64,000 bases of DNA from Anagrus nilaparvatae (lineage: Eukaryota > Arthropoda > Insecta > Hymenoptera > Mymaridae), in contig JAKSXM010000231.1 in the NCBI GenBank assembly GCA_022575985.1, positions 21,242,501-21,306,500 on the forward strand, given 5' to 3'. Each line of letters begins with the position of its first letter. Position 1 is the stretch's first letter. Below the pieces are notes generated by a model. It saw only the letters and a list, made by a program, of their open reading frames with translations. It made no database searches and was not told the DNA's origin. Position numbers and translations under genes: made by a program. Of the stretch, positions 42,404-54,721 are shown one piece after another.

Positions 42404-44090
42404 GAGGGTATAAGTGATTTCAATAGACTAGCCACCAAAATTAAAAAAGCACTTATTTGGCTCAAAATTAATAACATTTATTACAAAAATATAGAAATAG
42501 ACGAAGAAGTTTTACGAATCTTACCAAATAAAGGTAATATAATAAACGACATAGAAAATTTGAATATAAATGACAATAATCTGAATACTGAATATTATGA
42601 AGTGAACCAAACAAACACCGAAATAAATTTAACAGAATCCAACATTCCTAATATCACAATAATTAATCAAAATAAAACAATCAACTCTGAATTACATCTC
42701 GATTACCCATCATTAGAAAATGAACCAATTAATGAATTCACTTCAGAAGGATACATAACTTGTGCATTTCCATATTTATTTCCAAGAGGAGTTGCAGATT
42801 TCTTACAAGCAGGTGAAATACGTGTTACTTTAGATCAATATTTTAAACACCTTATGAAATATAAAGATCAAAGATTCGCAAAAGATCCTAGATTTCGATT
42901 TTTTGCAATGAACACCACAATGCGTCATGGTTTATTACAAAAAGCAGGAGTTTATACAAGAAAATCAAAGTTAGAAGACATGAGAATTAATGAATTAAAA
43001 ACTAAATTAATAAAAGATAAAAATTTTTGGAAACATATAATGGTTTACGCAGCAAAGTAAGATCTACAAACAGCTATTGGTATCAACGAAGTGATGAACT
43101 ATATGGTTAAACAAATTAAAAAACCAACAATTTTTTTTACTTTAAGTGCAGCAGATCATCAATGGAATTCAATGTTTAAATTACTATGTCCCGATACAGA
43201 TCCAAATACTATTGATGATCAACAACGTAAAAAATTAATTCAAGAAAATCCATTAATTGTCAGCTATTTTTTTAAAGAAAGAATTAATAATTTTATGAAA
43301 TATGTAATAAAACCATTACTTGAAGTATACGACTTCTGGTATTGTTGAGAATGGCAATTTAGAGGATCACCACATATTCATGGAATTTTTTGGTTATCAA
43401 ACGCGCTTATTTAATAATAAAATTCTAACACCAGAAGAAAGAGAAAAACTTTGCCGTTACTTCGATGATTTTTGTTTTGCAATAAATCCTAAACATGATG
43501 TAGGAATTAATCATCCTGCACGTCAAAATTTTTCTGACATTCCAACAGATAATCTGGAAAATGATTTAATTTATTTATTAAATAGATTACAACGTTATAC
43601 GATGCATGGTAAACACTGTATAATATACAAATATAAAAGCACAATTTCAACATGCCGTTTTAATTTCCCTCAACAAGAAAGAAAAGAAAGCATTATTGAT
43701 GATTCAGATGGATATTTACGATATCATCCTAAACGTAATGATCCACTCATACAAAGATACAATCCAATCATAACATCTATTTGGAGGGCAAATACTGATT
43801 TTTCGCCGATTGCATCAGAAGAATCTACTTATTATTATATTGCTAAATATGCATCCAAAAGTGAAAAAATCTCAAATGATTTACAACAGTGTTTACGGGA
43901 TATTTGTGCATCCATGTCAGATTCACTATTAGCAAAATCAGCAATTCAAAAATTATTCATTTCTACATTACATGAAAGAGACTACAGTGCTCAAGAAGTA
44001 GTACATTTGTTAATAAGTTGGCCTCTATATCACAGTTCAAGGAGTTACGTCAATTTAGTAATTCAAGATGACGATTGGATACAAATAAAG
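42404..44090 (+). pseudogene. Helitron Rep (rolling-circle initiator) part, decayed
   Basis: The frame is readable from about 42,404 (FNRLATKIKKALIWLKINN, then YITCAFPYLFPRG, the usual Helitron N-terminal domain). In-frame stops occur at 43,058-43,060 and 43,346-43,348, and a frameshift after about 43,400. The HUH nuclease motif is intact in PHIHGIFW (about 43,360-43,383). Later come RYTMHGKHC, IWRANTDFSPIA, YYIAKYASKSE (the Rep tyrosine region) and HERDYSAQEVVHLL. Helitrons nick and replace one strand with this HUH nuclease and an attached helicase. The 5' start is missing or hidden by the neighbouring palindrome. Confidence 0.88.
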
Positions 44091-45826
44091 GTGAATATAT
44101 AATTCCTTACCAATAATATAAATAACAATTTTACTAATTATTTAAACATCTTTAAAATAAAATGAACCTACGTAATTAAACAATACTTATTTGATGGAAC
44201 TGTAACTCTTATAATTATATTTTAGACATAATAAATTCATTTTAATTAATTTAAATAACTTATATACAGTAATTTAACGATTTACAAATCATCGACTCAT
44301 GTAACTTCAAAGTTAAAAACTTGAATTTAGAACATAAAATTTTTTTATAATCTCTTCTTTTTTATTTATTTTAAATAATATTTTCAATAAGACAAAGCTA
44401 TTTATACTATACAACTTATTCTTAATCTGAACTAATGTATGTATGAAATGAAATGAAAAATAATATTTTTTTAAATTAATATTATTTGTTTAAATTTAAT
44501 AAGAAAATTTATTGAAATCAATTAAACTTATAAATCTTTACTTTGTATATGGATAAATTTAAATGAAGTGAGTGCGATTTGTATGGTCGGGTTTTCACAA
44601 CTGCCCCAAAGTATTTTTAACTTTCGTAAAAAATATAAGAAAAATGAGTCATAATTTTTTTTATTATTGCTGTAAAAAACTCTCATTGACATAAAAAATT
44701 TAAAGGATATATCTTTTCATGTTTTTAAGAGCGTTTATGTTAAAACAGCGAAAAATAATGAAATAATAAAGAATTTTCTGATTAATTTTAAATAATTTGT
44801 ATAATTTAGAAATAAAAAAATTCATTAAAAAATGATATATTTTAATCTTTCAATTTAAAATTTTGCTGCTTTAACATAAACGCTCTTAAAAACATGAAAA
44901 GATTTTATCCTTATGTAAAATTTCCCGCGGAATCCAAATTTTTGGTCAGATTTTTAATTGCTCACGTGACTTGACGGGAAATTTGAAATTTGTAAAAAAG
45001 GATCTTTTGAAAGCTGCTATTTTTTTATCTAGAGCTCCGAAAAAGCAGTGTCCCATCGAAATTTTTTTTTTGTCAAAAAATATAAAGTTTAAGAAAAATT
45101 TTAAACATAATTAGAAGATTTTTCACTAATAGGCATTTGAGAAATCCACTTTTGAAAAAAACAGCCTATCTTAGCGATTCCTCGCGCATTCGCTACTCAA
45201 AAAAAAATTTTTGCCCCAGAATCGGATAGCCAGGGAAATTTCCTATCCGGACTTAAAAAGAAAGAATATTTCATGCTAATGTGAGTTTTTTACAGCAATA
45301 ATAAAAAAAATTATGACTATGATTTTTCTTACATTTTTTACAACAGTCAAAAACACTAAAATAGCTGCCAAAAATCGATATTTTTCTCTGGGAGGCTAAA
45401 AATTGGGCTGGTAACTTATTTTTGGTAGTACTTTCAGAAAAAAACACTTTGGGGCAGTTTTAAAGATACGACCATACAAATCGCACTCACTACATTTAAA
45501 TTTACCCATATATAACTTTATATTTTTTCTCTAAGCTTAATTTTTTATTTAATTATTTTTTATTTTTATTTTAATGCAATACAAAGGATTTTGATAACAA
45601 ACTTATGTATAAGTATTCATTTTTATAAATTTAAATTCAATTAGTACCATAATATTTAATTTTACTTATAATATCAATAATGTACATACAATTCAACTAG
45701 AATTTTTTTTTATTTTTTCGATTTGCGAACGAATTTTCGATTCCAAATAATTCGTAAATCGAGAAAAAATTTTACGCACTTTTCAACAGACTATTAAACA
45801 ATATATAAATAATTTTTTGATTTCAG
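44091..45826 (+). other. Intron-like interruption in the Helitron gene (1,736 bp)
   Basis: Coding stops matching at AAATAAAG|GTGAATATAT (44,090/44,091) and resumes after TTTTTTGATTTCAG (ending 45,826). Joining these points keeps the reading frame exactly (WIQIK followed by TNESNDENID). GT...AG ends, a T-rich acceptor and exact phase favour a true intron; a TIR element sits within it. An insertion that happens to carry such ends is the alternative. Confidence 0.5.
44546..45511. mobile_element. TIR element inside the Helitron intron-like block (966 bp)
   Basis: Left end TATATGGATAAATTTAAATG, then AGTGAGTGCGATTTGTATGG; right end is the complement with two or three mismatches. The inverted match reaches past AACTGCCCCAAAGT. 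A second internal inverted pair (CATGTTTTTAAGAGCG against CGCTCTTAAAAACATG) lies at about 44,717 and 44,881. No transposase frame. Non-autonomous DNA element. Confidence 0.8.
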
Positions 45827-45949
45827 ACAAATGAATCAAATGATGAAAATATTGATACAAAAACTTGTAATTTAATAGAAAAATATAAGATCAGACCAAA
45901 AGAACTAAATAACTTAACGTTATTAAATTTCGCTAAAAATTATACAATT
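45827..45949 (+). pseudogene. Helitron coding segment between two interruptions
   Basis: Reads TNESNDENIDTKTCNLIEKY, then IRPKELNNLTLLNFAKNY, the region between Rep and helicase in Helitron proteins (a Y-x-x-RP...L..LTLLxFA phrase). It is cut by the TA-flanked element at 45,950. Confidence 0.75.
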
Positions 45950-47320
45950 TAGCATTGAAAGATTGCAAATGGTGCGATTTTCTTCAAACTTTGGGAATCA
46001 ATAGTTCAAGGGATTTTGAAACGAAAATGTCTTATGGAAAAATCGGAAATATTCATTTCCTTTTGAGATACAGAGGCTAGATGTTTAAAAAACTTAAAAA
46101 ATTATTTTGCAGATACAGAAGAAGTAAGTAAAAGATTTTTCTTGCAGGGATTACCGTCTGAATCAAGATTGGATTTCAATATGTTTTATGGTTCACTGAT
46201 TCTAATAATGATGTTCCTAAAAACCGAAACGTATGTGATAGCCCTTAAGGGCAAAAATGGCCCGTTTAAGGGTTTCTAAGTACAAATCATAAATGCTTAC
46301 ATCATAATTCAAACTATACGATATTATGTAGGATAAATTCGATTATGGTCGTCACTAAACCCAAATGGTTTATGAAGAGTTCTCAAAGGGCTGTATTGCC
46401 CTTTTTAGGTCTTTTTCTTGTAAGATCCTCGAGAACAATGTAAAGAACTCAAGATAAACACTTTTTGGGTGGGAAAATTACTTGACGACGATCTGAAAAT
46501 CCTAACAGTATTTTTAAAGCCCTAATAGGGCAAAGTTGCCCTTTTTAGGGCTTACTATGTGTGAACCATTAATAACTATATTACTTACTTAAACTGTACG
46601 ATAGTTACATCACTAGATTCAAAGATGATGGTCCCAAAAACAAAAAAAATAGTTTAAAAACCAATATTAACTTATGATAAGAATTAAGACAGTTGTCTTT
46701 GTAAAATCCCTGTAGCCAAATAGACCTAAAAAAGGCAATGTAGCCCTTTGAGAGCTCTTCATAAACTATTTGGGTTTAGTGACGACCATCATCGAATTTA
46801 GCCTCCATAATATCGTACAGTTTGAGTTATGATGTAAGAATTTATAATTTGTACTTAGAAACCCTTAAAAGGGCCATTTTTGCCCTTTAATGGCTAACAC
46901 ATACGTTTGGGTTTTTAGGACCATCATTATTGGAATCAGTGACCCGAAAAACGTATAGTTTGAGTTATGATGTAAGCATTTATGATTTGTACTTAGAAAC
47001 CCTAAAAAGAGCCATTTTTGCCCTTTAAAGGCTAACACGTACATTTGGGTTTTTAGGAATATAACTATTAGAATCAGTGACCCATAAAACATATTGAAAT
47101 TCAATCTTGATTCATACGGTAATCCCTACAAGCAAAATCTTTTACTTACGTCTTCTGTATCAGCAAAATAATTTTTTAAATTTTTTACACTTATAGCCTC
47201 CGTATCTCAAAAGGGAAATATTTCCGATTTTTCCATAAGACATTTTCGTTTCAAAATCCCTTGAACTATCGATTCCCAAAGTTTAGAGAAAATCGCACCA
47301 TTTGCAATTTTCCAATGCTA
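45950..47320. mobile_element. TA-flanked long-TIR element inserted in the Helitron (1.37 kb)
   Basis: Left end TAGCATTGAAAGATTGCAAA and right end TTTGCAATTTTCCAATGCTA are inverted copies; the match runs on through GGTGCGATTTTCT and far inward (ATTGAAATCC..., AAGTACAAATCATAAATGCT). TA at each end fits a Tc1/mariner-type target duplication. The right half contains a tandem duplication of about 165 bp (GGCTAACACATACGTTTGGG near 46,892 and GGCTAACACGTACATTTGGG near 47,029), which explains the minus-strand frame at 46,865-47,104. It interrupts Helitron coding after FAKNYTI. Confidence 0.85.
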
Positions 47321-47329
47321 ATGGTGTGG

Positions 47330-49231
47330 GGTCCTTTACAAAACGACGGAAAGAAAACATTGTTAGAAATTTTCCGAAATTTAAAATAACTAATAATGAA
47401 ATTGAAGATGAAAAATTTTATAAATAACAATGTATTTTAAACATACCATTTAAAAATGATTACAATGATATTCTTCAATCATATGAAAATATAAATAAAT
47501 GGAAGCAAATTTACGAAACATTAAATATAAATGACAATAAAAACATAGATTTAAACGAATTCACTGAGAATGATGAAATTCCAGAAGAAATAAATGATGA
47601 TAACATTAAAAATGCATTTGAGTTTTTATCAGGATTCCAAAATGACAATTTAGAAAGAGATTTAGGAAAAAGGGCGATAGATTTATGTTATAACTGGATT
47701 ATGCCTATTGAAAACAAACCAATGAATTAGAAATACATTCTTTTCTGAATACCTACAAATCTCAACAAGAAAAGAAAATATATAAACAAAATACAGAATA
47801 TAAAATATCGTTTACAGATGACCAACAACAAATATTAAACTTGTTAGATACTCAAATAACCAGTATACAAAACGGTACTATGACAGCAAATAGTATAAAA
47901 AGAGTTATAATACAAGGCAAAGCTGGTTATGGTAAATGCACAATAAATAATCAAAGAAATGGTTAAGAGGATTACATTAATTTTCGGAGAAGATTCGGTT
48001 AAAGTAGCGGCATCAACAGGCATACCTGTTGCATGGTATCAGTTAACATAGATGGACTAACATTACATTATTTGCTACGATTACCTTTAAATTACAAGTT
48101 ATTTTCTAAATTAGAAAATCAACATGCAAAAAAATTTTAAACGGATTTGAAAGATTTGAAATTTTTAATAATAGATGAAATGTCTTTGACCGGTTTAAGA
48201 ACGTTCTTTCAGATAGAATCACGATGTCGAGAAATACATGCTAATGAAATTGACGAACCTTTTGGCGGAATCATAATTTACTTACTTGGAGATTACAATC
48301 AATTGACACCGGTTGGAGACACAGCAGTATTTAGTGATAAAAAACTAATAGACAATTTACAAACACAAGGAAGAATAATTTTTAAACAATTCCAAAAGTA
48401 TTATTGTCTCCAAAACGCACACTGACAAAAGGGTAATCATACCCCTTACTCACAATTGCTAGATGAAATAGCAAATGCAGAACTGTCACAACAAAATTAT
48501 AACTTATTATACAACCGAAGAGAAACCGTTATCCCCAAAGAAGAATTAAACAATTTTAAAAACGCAATTTATTTATATCCAACGTGTGCACAAGTTAAAA
48601 CACATAATGAAACATTTTTGAAAAATACGGGACATCCAGTTGCACGCATAGTTTCAATAAACACACCCAATATTGCCATTCGTTGCTCGGACGAATAAGC
48701 AGCAGGATTACAGAGTATATTATACTTGTCAAAAGACTGTAGAATAATGTTACGTACAAATTTATAGGTAGCAGGTGGATTAACAAATGGAAGCTTAGGA
48801 TACATACGGGAAATAATATATGCTGATAATGAATCACCACCACAATTACCAGAAGTATTAATGGTTGAATTTGACAATTACAAAGGACCATTTTTGTATA
48901 AAAATTATTTCCCAATTATTCCCGTGGAAAGAACTTGGAAACATAATAATATTTTATGCAGTCGCACGCAATTTCCAGTAATGTTGTTATAAGCTCTAAC
49001 CATCCTCAAGTCTTAAGGGCAGACGTTAGGTAAAATTTCCTTACACATAGGAGACACGGAAAGACAATTGGGAATTACATACGTCGGTTTGAGTCGAGTT
49101 AAATCAATTAATGATATAATTTTAATAAAAGGTTACAACAAATATCGTTTTGACTCAATACGACTTTCAACATCTTTTAAAGTGAAACAAGCTTTCATGC
49201 AATCATTAAACAAAATTAAAAATATTGATTA
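47330..49231 (+). pseudogene. Helitron PIF1-like helicase part, decayed
   Basis: Resumes with KRRKENIVRNFPKF, then NINKWKQIYETLNIND, then helicase motifs in order: Walker A as GKAGYGKCT (GKS/GKT altered to GKC, near 47,915), Walker B FLIIDEMSLTG (48,159-48,192), motif III GDYNQLTPVGD (48,290-48,320), then GGLTNGSLGYIREI (near 48,770), LTILKS-GQTL (near 49,000) and TYVGLSRVKSIND (near 49,080). Stops and frameshifts occur at 47,730, 47,965, 48,424, 48,698 and 48,990 among others, so the protein is dead. It unwinds DNA for rolling-circle transposition in intact elements. Confidence 0.88.
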
Positions 49232-49600
49232 AAATATTTTTCAAAAACAAATCATATATAATCAAAAATTAATTAATTAAAGTTATTATTTTGAATATAC
49301 ATTTAATTAATTACTATTATGTAAATAAACACGCTAATACTGTAAATGTACACATACAATATTTTGTAAATTAAATATTTATTGTTTATAACAAAATGAG
49401 TTTGATTATTTACTTCACTTAATATACCCAATTAATAATATTTCAAATAATAAAAATCGTCTGTATTTAGGAATAAATTTAGTGGGTTTTTATGCTTCGC
49501 ACAGTCTATAATTGTTAGCAATTATCTAGTTATCTGAATACAATCATTGATATACTGCAAAGAGAAATCAAGATATAAAAAGAAATATTCTTGTTTTCGC
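49232..49600. other. AT-rich interval after the Helitron helicase
   Basis: No GC hairpin plus CTRR end is evident; AATTG-TTAG-CAATT followed by ATCTAGT near 49,510-49,532 is the closest candidate but the spacing to CTAG is too short. Confidence 0.4.
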
Positions 49601-49619
49601 ACAAACAATAGTCTTGGAT

Positions 49620-50563
49620 CACCTTTGATATAATTAAATCTTATGCCACAAAATTCAAACTTTTTAAGAAACATAAAGATGATCCTAAAAATTTACCTTT
49701 AAAAAAACAATACCAATCCTACTTAAAAAATTTTTTTTTAATTCTTGCAACTGCTAAATCAAACTAACTTAAAGGACAAATAAAAATGAGATTAAATAAT
49801 GCTAGGAAACTATGGCAATTTATAAGTACTAGAATCAATACTAAACAGAAAATGTCAAATAATATTAATTACATTATCAAAGAAAATAATAAAAAAATAA
49901 TTAATAAGCTTGAAATTGCAAACGAATTTAATTCCTTCTACAGTAACATTGGTAATAAACTAGTAAATAAAATCAGAAACGAAAAAATAAATTAAATAAT
50001 ATATAAAAATGGTGATAATCATCACGCTACAAATTATAGGCCAATCTCACTAATATCTAATCTCGATAAAATTTTAGAAAAAGTAGTGTACGTAAGAATA
50101 AATAATTTTAAAAAATAAAAATAACATACTGTTAGAGAGGCAATTTGAATTCATGAAGAGCATCGGTACTAAAGAGGCTCTGGCTTATATTACTAATATC
50201 TTGTACAGGAATATCGATCAAAGTCTCCCTACAATTGTTACTTATTTAGATTTGGCGAAAGCCTTTGATACTACTAATTATAAAATACTCATAAACTTCT
50301 TAATTCTAGTTTTAGGGGTAAAATCCTAAACCTAATAATAGATTACCTAACTAACAGAAAACAAAGTGTTATTGTGAATAACACAAAGAGCGACTAAAAA
50401 ACTCTTAATCTTGGAGTGCCTCAAGGCACCGTACTAGGTCCTCTACTCTTGATATTATACAATGTATAGTGTGTATTCTCAAAGCAAACAACATCTGCTC
50501 CTCGTGATATCAACATAGGTGTTCCTCAGGGTTCCGTTTTAGGACCATTATTGTTTTGCAAAT
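49620..50563 (+). pseudogene. LINE ORF2 (RT) 5' part, decayed
   Basis: Reads KHKDDPKNLPLKKQYQSYLK, LNNARKLWQFIST, IANEFNSFYSNIGNKL (49,786-49,995), ATNYRPISLISNLDKILEKV (50,020-50,085), LPTIVTYLDLAKAFDTTNYK (50,225-50,285) and GVPQGTVLGPLL (50,415-50,450), then a second GVPQGSVLGPLLF at 50,519-50,555. The doubled GVPQG motif means two related LINE pieces are joined or the region was duplicated. Jockey/BS-like style. Stops throughout. Interrupted at about 50,564 by fold-back copy C. Confidence 0.8.
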
Positions 50564-51752
50564 ATATTAGAGTGGACCTATTTTTTGACTTTCTGGAAAA
50601 ACTTTGCTCCCCGGGTTTTTTTATCAAGTTTTGGTCATAAGAAGTTCCCAGTTCAAAGGATTTTTCTTTCGCCTTGCAAAAAAGCGTGCCGGTAACCACC
50701 TCAATTTTCCCATTTAAATAACATTCGAATTAAGAGTTTTTAGCAATATAAATTTTCACAAAAGCCAAAAAGCGTTTTAAAATGCAAATTTTCACTGGAA
50801 AACATACTTTTATATGTTGTAAAGACATGCTAACAGCCCTGCATTCATTCAAAGGGAATTTTTGGGCTAGAAACGCAAATTTACATGTTGGCTCAATCTT
50901 ATAAAACAGGGTTTTTCGGTATTTTTCAATAAAACGCTACCACCTCATAAATAAACCAAAACACTTCTGTTTGGTCTACCTTTTTTGGTCTAAGTTTCGC
51001 TTTTCAAACGACGTAAGCTGTATATTGTTCTCACTGTTTATCTTAGCGTTGTAGTCAATTAACCTACTGGTAACTTTTGACCCGAAATGACCAATTTTTA
51101 AGTTTATTTAAATTGCTGCCAAAATTGTAATTTTTGACGAAATTGAGTTTTAAAGGACTTAAAAATTTTTTACGTGCTTCAAGTTTCCAAAAATTTTTTA
51201 CTCACCACTTTTCAATAATTTATTAACTAGAGACGATAATTTAAAGTCAGTGTCCTAATTTCAGGGTTTTAAAAAAAAGTCAATTTTTATCATTATCTTT
51301 GAAAAGCAATATCTTAAAAACTAATTAAAGAAAAGGGATGAGTAAAAAATTTTTGGAAACTTGTAGCTTGTAAAAAATTTTTAAGGCCTATAAAACTAAT
51401 TTCTTTACTATTTCGTCAAAAAATACAATTTTTGCAGCAATTTAAATAAACTTAAAAATTGGTCATTTCGGGTCAAAAATTACCAGTAGGTTAATTGAGT
51501 ACATCGCTAAGAGAAACAGTGATAACAATATACGGCTTACGTCGTTTGAAAGGTGACACACTAAAGGAAGTAGACCAACCAGAAGTGTTTTGGTTAATTT
51601 TTTAGGTTGTAGCTTTTTATCGAAAATTACCGAAAAACCCTATTTTATAAGATTGAGCCAACATATAAACTTGACATTCAAACTTTGGAATGAATGCAGG
51701 GCTGTTGCATGTCTTTAAAACATATAAAAGTATGTTTTTCAGTAAAAATTTC
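50564..51752. repeat. Fold-back element, copy C
   Basis: Starts ATATTAGAGTGGACCTA. The left arm from about 50,775 is mirrored by the right arm ending about 51,752 (AACATACTTTTATATG against CATATAAAAGTATGTT; ACAGCCCTGCATTC against GAATGCAGGGCTGT). Centre near 51,210-51,350. The outer 210 bp of the left end have no partner on the right. It lies between two halves of a LINE reverse transcriptase and has replaced or removed the RT segment with the YADD box. Confidence 0.85.
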
Positions 51753-52490
51753 CAATGCTCTTAATAATGTGTATCAATGGTTAAATGCAAATCGGCCTTT
51801 TCTAAATATTGAGAAAACTGTATTCGTAACATATGGGGCATCTAAAAATAGCATTCCTAAAAATATAGATATACAAATTGGAACTCACAACTTAACTGGA
51901 CTTGATCATTGTAAATATTTTGGCGTTATTTTCGATTGTTTTTTAAAATGGGATTACCGAATTCTCTCGACAGTAAAGCGCACCAGATATTTACTTTTTG
52001 TACTAAAAAAAATGTTCTGATATACAACTACAAACGTCTTACGTATTATTTATTTTGCTCTATTCAAAAATCTTTTTTTTTATGGCATTATTGCTTGGGG
52101 TGGGGCATATAATAATGTACTTAAGCCTCTTGCAAACTTACAAAATAGAATGTTAAAAACAATTCAAGCAACTAACATTCTGAATTTAAAACAAGCGTTT
52201 ATTTTAGAAGCCATTATACACAACTATGTTGAACTAAATACAAGTTTTTAACTTCTGAATCTAAAACTAAAGGAAAAAGTATAGAATTCACTGGTCGCAA
52301 ATCACTTAATTTTAATAATCATTCGATCATTGCCATACAAAATTTTAACAGACTGCCTAACAACTTAAAAAATCTCAAATTAGGTAAGAATAATATTAAG
52401 AGCAAAATTAAAAACTATTTGTATTTAAAACCTAATAATATTCTATTGGTATCACTAATTTATTGTTATTGTTTTTCTTTTTCAAATTTT
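51753..52490 (+). pseudogene. LINE ORF2 (RT) 3' part, decayed
   Basis: Reads ALNNVYQWLNANRPFLNIEK, then LDHCKYFGVIFDCFLKWDY (51,900-51,960), FYGIIAWGGAYNNVLKPL (52,075-52,135), LQNRMLKTIQ and NRLPNNLKNLKLG (52,350-52,390), the C-terminal part of a Jockey-type RT. Continues the LINE at 49,620-50,563 across the fold-back insertion. Confidence 0.8.
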
Positions 52491-52499
52491 TAATTCCTA

Positions 52500-52700
52500 A
52501 ATTTAATTTTAATTTAATTTAATTATAATTATAATTCTAACTTTATTTTTTTTAACCTTTTATATTTAATATTAATTATATTCAGTTACATGCGCACAGA
52601 TGGATTGTATCCATTTCTTCATGGTACAATGTAAATGTATTAACTGTATTTACTGAATAAACAAATAAGTAAATAAATAAGAAACTATTCAAGTTATTCT
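52500..52700. other. AT-rich LINE 3' tail region
   Basis: Contains GTATTTACTGAATAAACAAA-like sequence with AATAAA at about 52,655, possibly the LINE 3' untranslated end. Confidence 0.35.
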
Positions 52701-52714
52701 TAAAGCGGGTGGGT

Positions 52715-53385
52715 CCTTTACATAAACAAGCAAAAACAGGGATTTTTGTTTTTATTTTTCGGGCAGAAAAAATTAACTTAACCACTTTAAAATTTTTGCA
52801 AATGAAAGGAAACTCATTTGGAAATACAATTTTTTATTTTTTTTTTTATAAATTAAATATGGCGTTGAAATTTGCTATTTACGAAAAAAAACGTCTTTTC
52901 AACTTGCGTGCAGTGTAGCTCAAAATCTACTCAACCAATCATCACGAAAATTTATATAAATATTACTGTTAGTATTTCTAAAAATATAAATGAAAGCGAT
53001 TTTGGATATTGGTTTCCAAAATTTTTTTATTAAAGAAAAGAAACTGAAAAATCAGTATTTTTTTTTGGAGTTGAATAAACTTTTAAATTTAAAAAAAATA
53101 AAAATTCTGTTTCATTCATATGGAAAATATATGATTAAAGAAATAAAATTTTTCAGTTTCATGTGTTTAAGATGATCCTTACAGCCACTAGACTGCACGC
53201 AATCAAAAAAAGGTCTTACGCGGTAGTACTATATGCCATCTATAATTTAAAAAAAAATATTAATAAAATTGTATTCTTTAATAAATTATCTTTCATTTGC
53301 AACAATTTTCATGTGTCTAAGTTAATTATTTCTATTCGAAAAAATCAAACGAAAATCCCTTTTTCTTCTTGTCTGCCTTAAATAA
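52715..53385. repeat. Imperfect long inverted repeat element
   Basis: AAAAACAGGGATTTTTGTTT near 52,732 is mirrored by AAACGAAAATCCCTTTTTC near 53,348; AAATTAACTTAACC by TAAGTTAATTATTT; CGTGCAGTGTAGC (52,908) by ACTAGACTGCACGC (53,190). Arms of about 200 bp, clearly diverged. Small frames inside are by-products. Confidence 0.6.
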
Positions 53386-53389
53386 CATA

Positions 53390-54700
53390 AACGGAAAGTG
53401 AATGTCTGGAATTTTGAAAAATCCGATTTGGCTGGATTTAGTATGTTAAAATATGATAACCTTCCAATTTTAATGTTTCTGGATTTAAAACTTTTGAAAT
53501 AGCAGCTGTTTTTTGAATTAAAAATGTTTTTAAATGTTTAAAGAAAAGCTGAGTGAATTTTATATTTTAATTTTTTTACACTCTGAATAGATCCCAAAAA
53601 CTATTTTCAACCATAGGAAATAGCTGAAACTTCTTATTGAGAGTCGTTTTGGCTGATATTTGGTTTTTAGAAAAAAATCTAGGATTGCTGAAAAAACTAA
53701 AATACTGAAGGAAAATTTTTTTACTAATGCAGATTTAAATAGTTCTTTTCTTTTTTTTTACTTTAAAATTTTTCGTTTTCTGTGTATAGAAAAAATAATT
53801 TTTGTGATCAAATATTCCGAAAAACTTAAAAACCAAGTTAGAATTATTATTTAGTGGTATAGAAAGACAAAAATTTTGGAAATTGAAAAATTATAATTAT
53901 TTGTTTTTTATAATTATTAAGTTTTAAATTATAATTATTAAGTTTTTCAAAACTAAAAAGATAAGTACCAAGAAATACGAATTTTAAAAAAGAATTAAAA
54001 TTTGCTTTTAGGAAAAAAGTAATTTACATTTCAACAAAAAGGAAAAGAATTTCTTATTATTAGAAGAATCCACATTTTAAAAAAATTTTCCTTTAATATT
54101 TTAGTTTTTTTCATCATTCCTTAATAGTTTTTGAAAAAGTGACTTGTAATTTATTTATTTTTACTAAAATAATCACATAAACATTATAATTTTGCATGCC
54201 TTATGCAATCTCTATACGATTCCGCGTATATCATCAATGCCAATTCGTAGTCATATTTAAACCTTCAACTTCAATTAATTATTAAAAACATATAGCATGC
54301 TGTACTAAATTCAAAATTTATGATAGGCTTACAAATTTTTTCATCAGACATTAAAAAATTTTTAATTTGCAGCTTGTCTGCAATACTCATTACTCATTTT
54401 GAATATTTATTACGATTTTTTTTAAAACCATTTTTTATCCTCTTAATAAATTTTTATTTAACTACTTTTAATTTAGCTAAATTTAATTTTTTTTATTTTA
54501 CTTAACTTCCCATTTTCATAACTAATTAATTTTTATATTAAAATCAATAACCTGAAATTTCATAATAAATTGAAAAAAGATACTGCATATTTTAAAAACC
54601 GCAAATAAGTGAATTTTACGAATAGAGACTCCGCGACTACGGAAGAATTCTTGTATTTAAATGTATCAATAATTTATTTGAGAATGAAATTCAAATTTTT
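53390..54700. other. AT-rich non-coding interval
   Basis: No supported gene. Several short frames are low-complexity K/F/I-rich. If the signal-peptide exon at 54.7-54.83 kb is real, further minus-strand exons would lie here, but I could not recognise any. Confidence 0.45.
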
Positions 54701-54721
54701 TTAAATAAACTCTTTATTACC

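Noticed and set aside
42320..42404. Possible intron (GTAAGTATTT...CTCCAG) before the Helitron Rep
   Set aside because: Joining the ends in the Rep frame makes a TAG stop, and no coding match was seen upstream.
46865..47104. 79-codon minus-strand frame with internal repeat
   Set aside because: The internal repeat is the tandem duplication of the non-coding TIR element.
49510..49532. AATTG-TTAG-CAATT hairpin near CTAGT as a Helitron 3' end
   Set aside because: The stem is AT-only and only 2-3 nt from CTAG instead of 10-12.
54339..54350. TCATCAG words elsewhere (54,340; 59,175) as further hammerhead cores
   Set aside because: The GAAA partner and stems II/III are missing.
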